A DNA stretch of 5,472 nt from the NCBI GenBank assembly GCA_937944945.1, contig CALEBD010000332.1:1-5472 (forward strand), read 5' to 3'. Under the pieces are notes generated by a model. That model made no database searches. It was not told the DNA's origin and saw only the letters and a list, made by a program, of their open reading frames with translations. Made by a program: the position numbers and the translations under genes. This DNA is from an uncultured Clostridium sp. GTDB lineage: Bacteria > Bacillota > Clostridia > Peptostreptococcales > Peptostreptococcaceae. Position 1 is the first letter of the stretch. Each line of letters begins with the position of its first letter. Of this stretch, positions 1 to 4,812 are shown in pieces.

Positions 1-28
1 CACATGCAATGTTTAGTACACTAAACAC
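1..28 (-). CDS. Possible start of next operon gene (first 9 codons)
   Basis: At the left edge a GTG (26-28) opens a frame, M-F-S-V-L-N-I-A-C, that remains open to the window boundary. A strong ribosome-binding sequence, AAAGGAG (33-39 on the complement), precedes it with a 4-base spacer, slightly short. The gene would continue the same operon 108 bases after the third methyltransferase. Nine residues are too few to suggest a function. An ATG two codons from the edge in another frame (3-5) is a poorer candidate because the ribosome site lies far from it. Confidence 0.35.
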
Positions 29-136
29 CTAACTCCTTTCACTGTAATATTTCTCCACCATATTGCTCAAGTATACGCTTTCAATAATTAATGATTAAAC
101 ATCGCCAAGTAATCTACTATTGAATCTCATAACTTT
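29..136 (-). other. 108-base spacer with a possible 11-codon ORF
   Basis: This is the only sizeable non-coding gap in the window. It contains no stem-loop followed by a T run that would mark a terminator, so read-through to the left is likely. An ATG at 128-130 opens an 11-codon frame (M-R-F-N-S-R-L-L-G-D-V, TAA at 95-97), preceded 9 bases upstream by a G-rich stretch that could pair with the anti-Shine-Dalgarno sequence. Beyond that TAA the same frame stays open for 21 further codons to TAG at 29-31, directly abutting the GTG at 28. It could be a leader peptide, a broken small gene, or chance. Confidence 0.3.
33..39 (-). promoter_or_regulatory. Ribosome-binding site for the edge gene
   Basis: The complement reads AAAGGAG, the best Shine-Dalgarno match in the spacer below 137. 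It sits 4 bases before GTG 26-28 and is the main evidence that another gene begins at the left edge. Confidence 0.45.
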
Positions 137-826
137 TCACCCCCCCTTTATTACATAAATAATACACTTATCATAATTGGGATCATTTTTTATCTCGACT
201 TCTTCATAATAAATTAACTTAATGCTTCTAGTCTCTATATTTGAGAGTAGCCTTTCACTAATATACTCGTTACTAAATCCCATTTTTTTTTGGTATATTT
301 TACTAAATATCCAATTTACCCCTATATATACACCGTTTCTTTTTAAAGCATTCATTATATCCCTAGTTTTTTTAATAAATTCGTCTTCATCTCTTAGCAA
401 TCCCAGCAATCCAAATTGAGTAATATTATCAAATTTGCAATCAAAAACAATGTCTTCTGATAATAAATCCATTCTTTTATACTTGATTTCAATATTGCTA
501 TTTTCACCATTCCTATTACCAAACATTTGTCTTGTTTGATTATAACAAGGTGATTCAATAAATTCATTTATTATCAACTCTGATAGCAAAAAAGCTTCTG
601 GATTAATATCTACACACATAATTCTATCTAATTTTGGAAAAAACATTCTCCAGAATGGTGAGTTTGAACCTCCACCAAGATCGAGCCAGCTGCCATTTTT
701 TGAATACATACGAATCACTTGAATTATTACCTCCAATCCCTGGTTTGGCTTGAATTCACTACCATAATATTTAATATAATATTCTAATTCCACTAATAGT
801 TTTTTGGGATCACTTTTTATTCTCAT
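137..826 (-). CDS. SAM-dependent methyltransferase, possibly NNMT/PNMT-like
   Basis: This 229-residue protein has class I methyltransferase features: W-L-D-L-G-G-G-S-N-S as motif I at 47-56, MCVDINPEA with Asp73 as the acidic ribose-binding residue, and ALKRNGVYIGVNW as strand 5. The glycine-rich loop lacks the common G-x-G-x-G ending, having GGGSNS. The region after strand 2, and the later K-I-Y-Q-K-K-M-G-F-S segment followed by a short C-terminal domain, recall the NNMT/PNMT/TEMT family, which N- or S-methylates small amines and thiols. I hold that subfamily call weakly. It starts at ATG 824-826, 15 bases after the previous stop, with only a weak ribosome site (TTGGA). Its last codons hold seven consecutive G bases just before TGA. 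It is the third methyltransferase of the operon and shows no close sequence relation to the other two, so it probably acts at a different position or on a different intermediate. Confidence 0.8.
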   Translation of the reverse strand: MRIKSDPKKLLVELEYYIKYYGSEFKPNQGLEVIIQVIRMYSKNGSWLDLGGGSNSPFWRMFFPKLDRIMCVDINPEAFLLSELIINEFIESPCYNQTRQMFGNRNGENSNIEIKYKRMDLLSEDIVFDCKFDNITQFGLLGLLRDEDEFIKKTRDIMNALKRNGVYIGVNWIFSKIYQKKMGFSNEYISERLLSNIETRSIKLIYYEEVEIKNDPNYDKCIIYVIKGG

Positions 827-841
827 TTATATTTCCAATCT

Positions 842-1570
842 CTATATTTCTATAACAATTATTGCGCTATTTTCATTCTTTCTTAGATTAAATTGATAAT
901 CTTTGTACTCAATAACCTTTTTAATTTTTTGGGAGCCTAGTAGTTGTTTTATGAATACAGCACTTATATCATATAATTTAAACTGCGTATTCCATTTGTT
1001 TATACTTGTTTGATAAATGTAATTTACCATGATTCCTTCATCTAATATTTCTAGCTCTAAATTACGTGTAATTGTTTGATTATTGAATTTAAACACTCTA
1101 ACTTTCTCTTGTAAGTATTCTGGTATTTGTCCTGTTTTAGTATTTTGCTTAAAATTATATATATCTAAAATTAATATTTTTGAAGTATTAAATAATAAAT
1201 TCTCGAGAATACTATTAATTTTCCCCGGCGGAAATAATTGTAAAGCCTGTCGCATGACAATTGTCATATCAACTTTATCCTGTAAATGATAATTATTAAT
1301 ATCCGCTCTAAAACACCTACAATTTCTAAGATTAGAAGTTTTTATTCTATTCTTAACTTGATAGACCATATTGTCTTCGATATCACAAAACATTGCCAAT
1401 TCACAACTTTGTGCAAGCATATTAAGATTTCTACCAGCTCCACAAGGAATATCTAATACACTGTTTATCGAATATAATTGTATAATATCTCTCAGAAAAC
1501 TATGATCTATATCTGAATAAGTCTCCTCATAATAAAAATATGCTCTGTCACTATATGTTATTTCTTTCAT
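842..1570 (-). CDS. Class I SAM-dependent methyltransferase, small-molecule type
   Basis: This is a 242-residue Rossmann-fold methyltransferase. Motif I is VLDIPCGAG at residues 38-46. An acidic ribose-binding residue follows strand 2 (MFCDIEDNM), and strand 4 leads into a segment, MRQALQLFPP, that replaces the usual S-x-G-Y-F stretch; ILILDIYN is strand 5. The C-terminal half is a beta-rich cap ending in F-K-L-Y-D-I-S, then E-Y-K-D-Y-Q and a final strand, AIIVIEI. This is the layout of many bacterial enzymes with an L-Y-T-x-x-E-L/Y-G-D-Y-D-G pattern, which methylate O or N on small molecules. I place the start at ATG 1568-1570, 20 bases inside the upstream dehydrogenase gene. An in-frame TTG at 1577-1579 would add three residues. 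The only purine stretch, AAGAG, sits 4 bases from TTG and 13 from ATG, so the start is uncertain. The substrate is unknown. Confidence 0.85.
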   Translation of the reverse strand: MKEITYSDRAYFYYEETYSDIDHSFLRDIIQLYSINSVLDIPCGAGRNLNMLAQSCELAMFCDIEDNMVYQVKNRIKTSNLRNCRCFRADINNYHLQDKVDMTIVMRQALQLFPPGKINSILENLLFNTSKILILDIYNFKQNTKTGQIPEYLQEKVRVFKFNNQTITRNLELEILDEGIMVNYIYQTSINKWNTQFKLYDISAVFIKQLLGSQKIKKVIEYKDYQFNLRKNENSAIIVIEI

Positions 1571-2657
1571 AATATTCAAAATGCTCTTGTATTACGCTAT
1601 GTGTTATCTTTCCATTTTCAAAGATCATACCATTAATAACACAATCATCTTTTCTTCCTAAAAATATATAATCACATAACTTTTCAATATACGGTGCAAC
1701 GTAATTCGAATATGCCTGTGTTGTTGTATAATGATATGCGCATGGAAGATTATCTATTTTTACAAAAATCTTGCCATCCTTCGAATAGTACGGATTTTGT
1801 AAATCTGTTTTTTGCTCAAAAAATGGCATATAACCTGCTCCATACCCACAAGTTACATCAATAATAATCGAACCCTTTTTCATACTTTCTATCATTTGTT
1901 CTGTAACAACTGGTTTTGTATCAAATGTAGATATCAATATTGCACCAAACAAAATATCTATCTCTTTAATTTTTTCACGCAAAATATGTGATTTACTTTC
2001 ATAAAACTCAATTTTTTCATCTCTGTACTTTTTAGAATATTCCTTCATTCTCTTTTTATCAGTTCCAAATACTATCACCCTATCCCCTAACTCTATTGCC
2101 GTATCTATTATTGAATCTCCTACATTACCATACCCTATTACTCCAATGGTTGTAACTTCCGCCCCCTCAATTTCAATGGGCAATTTCCCTGTTCCACATA
2201 TTTGGCTTTGCGACAAATACAAAGCATATATCATAGCTACTTTTCCTGCAATAGTACCTCCGGGCACAGCTAACGGAAATTTTCCGTGTTTATCTTTAAA
2301 AAATTCAAATGTGAACACTGTACATTTCTTCTCTATAAACTCCTTCATCAATTGATAATCACTTTCAGCATGACATAATGCAGCTATTTTTTGCTTTTCT
2401 TTTATATACTTAAATTCATTTTGTGTTGGCGGTTTATATTTGAGTACTAAGTCAGCTTTATTCCAAGCCTCTTCTTCCGATACAATAAAAGCCCCCGCAT
2501 TACAATAATTGTTGTCACTTAATCCTACATTAACTCCTGCACCGTGCTCTACTAAAACATTATACCCATTATTGACAAGTTGTTTTACGTGCTCTGGCAT
2601 AAGAATTACACGTTTTTCACCCATCCTTTTTTCTTTTACAATTGAAACTACCTTCAT
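1551..2657 (-). CDS. AlaDh/PNT-family NAD(P)-dependent dehydrogenase (alanine/saccharopine dehydrogenase-like)
   Basis: This is a 368-residue oxidoreductase of the alanine dehydrogenase / saccharopine dehydrogenase (LKR, Lys1) superfamily, which interconverts amino acids or opine-type secondary amines with keto acids. In this numbering it keeps R16 (GEKRV), K75 (LKYKPP) and H96 (CHAES), the Arg15/Lys75/His96 set of alanine dehydrogenase. The dinucleotide-binding loop is GYGNVG at 175-180. Two differences stand out. The catalytic Asp270 of alanine dehydrogenases (their IDQGG) is replaced by Gly271 in DVTCGYGAG. The acidic residue after strand 2 that favours NAD is Gly198, followed by TDKKR, which could favour NADP. 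The C-terminal I-D-N-L-P at 301-305 resembles the VDNLP of saccharopine/LKR enzymes. An in-frame GTG at 2666 exists, but ATG at 2655-2657 has AGGTG at a 6-base spacing and matches family N-termini. The family is secure; the substrate probably is not alanine. Confidence 0.85.
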   Translation of the reverse strand: MKVVSIVKEKRMGEKRVILMPEHVKQLVNNGYNVLVEHGAGVNVGLSDNNYCNAGAFIVSEEEAWNKADLVLKYKPPTQNEFKYIKEKQKIAALCHAESDYQLMKEFIEKKCTVFTFEFFKDKHGKFPLAVPGGTIAGKVAMIYALYLSQSQICGTGKLPIEIEGAEVTTIGVIGYGNVGDSIIDTAIELGDRVIVFGTDKKRMKEYSKKYRDEKIEFYESKSHILREKIKEIDILFGAILISTFDTKPVVTEQMIESMKKGSIIIDVTCGYGAGYMPFFEQKTDLQNPYYSKDGKIFVKIDNLPCAYHYTTTQAYSNYVAPYIEKLCDYIFLGRKDDCVINGMIFENGKITHSVIQEHFEYYERNNI

Positions 2658-2662
2658 ATATT

Positions 2663-3754
2663 TCACCTATCCTTATTTAATAAATTATAAATATATTCAA
2701 TGGAATAGTTTCTAAAAAACTTTTTAGGCTCTTCCATCCAACTTGTTACTTCCATCCACAACTTTTCTAGCCCTTGCACTTGATAATACTCAAGGAAATT
2801 AGCATAATTATCCAATCCTTTGCTACTCAAATAATCATATGTACCTTTTTCTTCATGAAGACTTTTTGAAAATTTTGCACCTGACCAATCTAATAACAAT
2901 GGTGCGTATAATCTTAATGGTATATTTTCACACCCTAGTCTAATTAAACCTCTAATATGTATTCTGTTAGTCCAGACTCCAGCCCAATCTCCTCCATCAA
3001 GCATAATTGGCAAAATATTTTCATTATAAGAATTTAATAAAACACCTTTAGTTAAATCCCTCAATTGCGTATTCATATCAAGAAAATCCTGGTTTGACTT
3101 GTTAACATTTACTATATACTTCCCGTGTATTGGGCAACAAGCCTCAAAACGTACATTATCATCAAGTACTGCATGAAATAACTCATTATATGTTTTATTT
3201 GCCACTCCACATTTTGGACATTGAATTCTAAAATGTAGCCTTTTATCCTTGGGGCTTAGTAACTGTGCAAAGAAGTCATAATCAGTCATAATCTTAACAA
3301 TAGTATCTCTAACAATATTTTGTTCTTGGTAATTCTTATACGTCCTGATTCGATAGTTTATACCCGAATAAGCAGTTAGTCGCTCAAACAAATCATGGTA
3401 ATATGACATATACACTTCGGCTTTGGACAACCCATTTCCCAAAGTGCAATTATTCAAGCTACATACATATTTTTTTCCATCTATTTCAACAATTTTACCG
3501 GTACTATTTTCAAGTTCATCAAATTCTATTTCTACCTCTTTATTATATGCAGTTTTTAGCCTTTGTCCTAATGCAAAAACACACATTATGGTAGTAATAC
3601 TCCCCATATGTGGAATCGAATTCGGTTGTGCGGATGTATTGATTACGATCTTGTCTTTTCCATTCATGTATAGTTCAAACAATTCCGTAATATCATTTAT
3701 CGTATTACTAATACCCCCAACAGGATATACAACGCTTTTAATCTTATTTTTCAT
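2663..3754 (-). CDS. Class I aminoacyl-tRNA synthetase-like protein, catalytic domain only (class I LysRS-like)
   Basis: This 363-residue protein carries both class I synthetase ATP-binding signatures: a HIGH-type motif, HMGS at 49-52 after A-Q-P-N-S-I-P, and a KMSKS-type motif, KFSKS at 294-298. Between them is a likely zinc knuckle, CPKCG at 179-183 paired with CCPIHG at 206-211. The layout, with an N-terminal catalytic half, a Y-x3-F-E-x-L helix near 119-126, a zinc knuckle, then a D-W-S-G-A-KFSKS loop, most resembles archaeal-type class I lysyl-tRNA synthetase. That enzyme is usually over 500 residues. Here only about 65 residues follow KFSKS, so the anticodon-binding domain is absent. 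It probably activates an amino acid as an adenylate, passing it to a small acceptor, a carrier or a tRNA without anticodon reading. The ATG at 3752-3754 has GAGGA 9 bases upstream and overlaps the AlkZ-like stop. Alternatives are MetRS- or CysRS-derived ligases. The class I fold is well supported; the LysRS link is by pattern only. Confidence 0.8.
   Translation of the reverse strand: MKNKIKSVVYPVGGISNTINDITELFELYMNGKDKIVINTSAQPNSIPHMGSITTIMCVFALGQRLKTAYNKEVEIEFDELENSTGKIVEIDGKKYVCSLNNCTLGNGLSKAEVYMSYYHDLFERLTAYSGINYRIRTYKNYQEQNIVRDTIVKIMTDYDFFAQLLSPKDKRLHFRIQCPKCGVANKTYNELFHAVLDDNVRFEACCPIHGKYIVNVNKSNQDFLDMNTQLRDLTKGVLLNSYNENILPIMLDGGDWAGVWTNRIHIRGLIRLGCENIPLRLYAPLLLDWSGAKFSKSLHEEKGTYDYLSSKGLDNYANFLEYYQVQGLEKLWMEVTSWMEEPKKFFRNYSIEYIYNLLNKDR
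2664..2668 (-). promoter_or_regulatory. Ribosome-binding site that decides the dehydrogenase start
   Basis: AGGTG on the complement lies 6 bases before ATG 2655-2657, a good spacing. It covers the alternative GTG at 2664-2666, so that codon probably works as part of the ribosome site rather than as the start. An AAGGA further upstream (2670-2674) is only 3 bases from the GTG, too close to serve it well. Confidence 0.6.
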
Positions 3755-4812
3755 TTCAAAGTATCCTCATTTTCAATTGTCACTCCACCATATTGCTTTT
3801 CTAGCACTCTTGAAATATATTGCAATCTTTTATCAACTTCATCCATCGTTTTTTTACTAATTTGATATTCGCTCTTCACATAAAAACATAATTTACTATT
3901 TTTTTTGTTGCAATGCCATGTTCCAGTAAACATATTATCTACCAACAAAATTCCTTCTACATGTCCTGCGCTTTTCCATATTTTATGTACATGTCTTTTA
4001 TCCACTAACCATGTTTTATCGTAATAAGCCAAAAGTAACGGATCAAATTTCCCTAACAATATGATATTATCTCTTTTATCCTCAGTTCCATCATTTCTAT
4101 AATAGTACACCTCCCCCTCAACTCGAAGCTGTTCATATTTACTAGTAGACATTTTCCAATATTTTTCAAAATAAGACTTGCTTAGACCACTCCAATGTGC
4201 AAAATCTCTTAATGATACTGGTCCAAAAGCAACAACAAATTTGTCAATTAAATTCTGTATTGCTTGCTCATAACTCATCTTTTTATCCAGTAATTCGCTT
4301 TCTAATTTTGCATACTTTTTCCCTTTATGATTATCAAGAACTTCGTATATATACCCCTCAATAGAAGCTTGTGCTAAAACACCTCCCCATTGCATCATTT
4401 GATCTCTTTCTTTATGTTGTATATTGTTTCTAACATCCAATTTTGAAAAACTATTGCTTTCATAATCCGCATTTACAATTTGACTGACTATTTCTCCACA
4501 TTTTCCACCTAATTGTGAAATATATTTTTTTATCCAATTGTTTCTTGATGAAAAAACCGCTTTGTTAACCATCATATTTTCCTTAGTATTAATATGTAAT
4601 GTAACTCTTTGCCCCCACGACTTGACTATAGCCTCATCGCCAAACAACTCATCTATTTCAAGATTTTCTACTCTGTTTATCAATGAAATATAGGCATATA
4701 AATCGTACTGTGCTTGTATTCCATGTAATGCCGATATACATTCATATGCACAACTAAAATGGTTTGTGATTCCGTTGTTTTTCAATCTTAATTCTTTAAT
4801 TCTCGTATCCAC
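3751..4812 (-). CDS. AlkZ/YcaQ-like winged-helix DNA glycosylase (HTH_42 family)
   Basis: This 353-residue protein resembles the winged-helix DNA glycosylase superfamily of AlkZ (azinomycin B self-resistance, Streptomyces) and AlkX/YcaQ. These cytosolic enzymes excise bulky or cross-linked alkylated purines. Matching blocks occur in family order: QAQ at residues 33-35 within HGIQAQYDLYAYISL, the position of the catalytic Q-x-Q of AlkZ (YcaQ has Q-x-D); KSWGQRVTLHI at 64-74, matching the family's RTW-x-RGTLH block; FGPVSLRDFAHWSGL at 196-210, a winged-helix segment; LLGKFDPLLLAYYDKTWLVD near 252-271; and GHVEGILLVDNMFTGTW at 283-299. Length is near the family norm. The start is GTG at 4810-4812, inside the upstream gene. 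A GAGG lies 12 bases before it, which is long, so the start is moderately sure. The stop overlaps the next ATG as ATGA. Family membership is strong; a self-resistance role is inferred from the neighbours. Confidence 0.85.
   Translation of the reverse strand: MDTRIKELRLKNNGITNHFSCAYECISALHGIQAQYDLYAYISLINRVENLEIDELFGDEAIVKSWGQRVTLHINTKENMMVNKAVFSSRNNWIKKYISQLGGKCGEIVSQIVNADYESNSFSKLDVRNNIQHKERDQMMQWGGVLAQASIEGYIYEVLDNHKGKKYAKLESELLDKKMSYEQAIQNLIDKFVVAFGPVSLRDFAHWSGLSKSYFEKYWKMSTSKYEQLRVEGEVYYYRNDGTEDKRDNIILLGKFDPLLLAYYDKTWLVDKRHVHKIWKSAGHVEGILLVDNMFTGTWHCNKKNSKLCFYVKSEYQISKKTMDEVDKRLQYISRVLEKQYGGVTIENEDTLK
3764..3768 (-). promoter_or_regulatory. Ribosome-binding site of the synthetase-like gene
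   Basis: GAGGA on the complement lies within the last codons of the AlkZ-like gene, 9 bases before ATG 3752-3754. Together with the ATGA stop/start overlap it suggests coupled translation of the glycosylase and the synthetase-like protein. Confidence 0.6.

Noticed and set aside
12..25. Inverted repeat TTTAGT-AC-ACTAAA as an operator or terminator stem
   Set aside because: The arms are only 6 bases with a 2-base centre, no T run follows, and it lies within the possible coding start at the left edge.
81..94. Near-palindrome TCAATAATTAATGA as a regulator site
   Set aside because: It is imperfect and made almost only of A and T, which is expected by chance at this base composition.
1551..2657. 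Housekeeping alanine dehydrogenase (ald)
   Set aside because: The fold and several residues fit, but loss of the Asp270 position, the IDNLP motif and the operon context argue against naming it ald.
2663..3754. Functional lysyl-tRNA synthetase (lysK) or a truncated pseudogene of it
   Set aside because: It lacks the anticodon-binding part, yet both ATP motifs are intact, the frame is unbroken and it is translationally coupled at both ends, so it looks like a dedicated shorter enzyme rather than a broken one.
3423..3860. 145-codon open frame on the plus strand, the longest on that strand
   Set aside because: It lies opposite the synthetase-like and glycosylase genes, has a low-complexity Phe/Leu/Ser-rich translation typical of antisense to AT-rich coding DNA, and no recognisable domain or ribosome site. 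The other plus-strand frames (222-419, 1083-1289, 2146-2355, 2509-2715, 3403-3594) were rejected for the same reasons.
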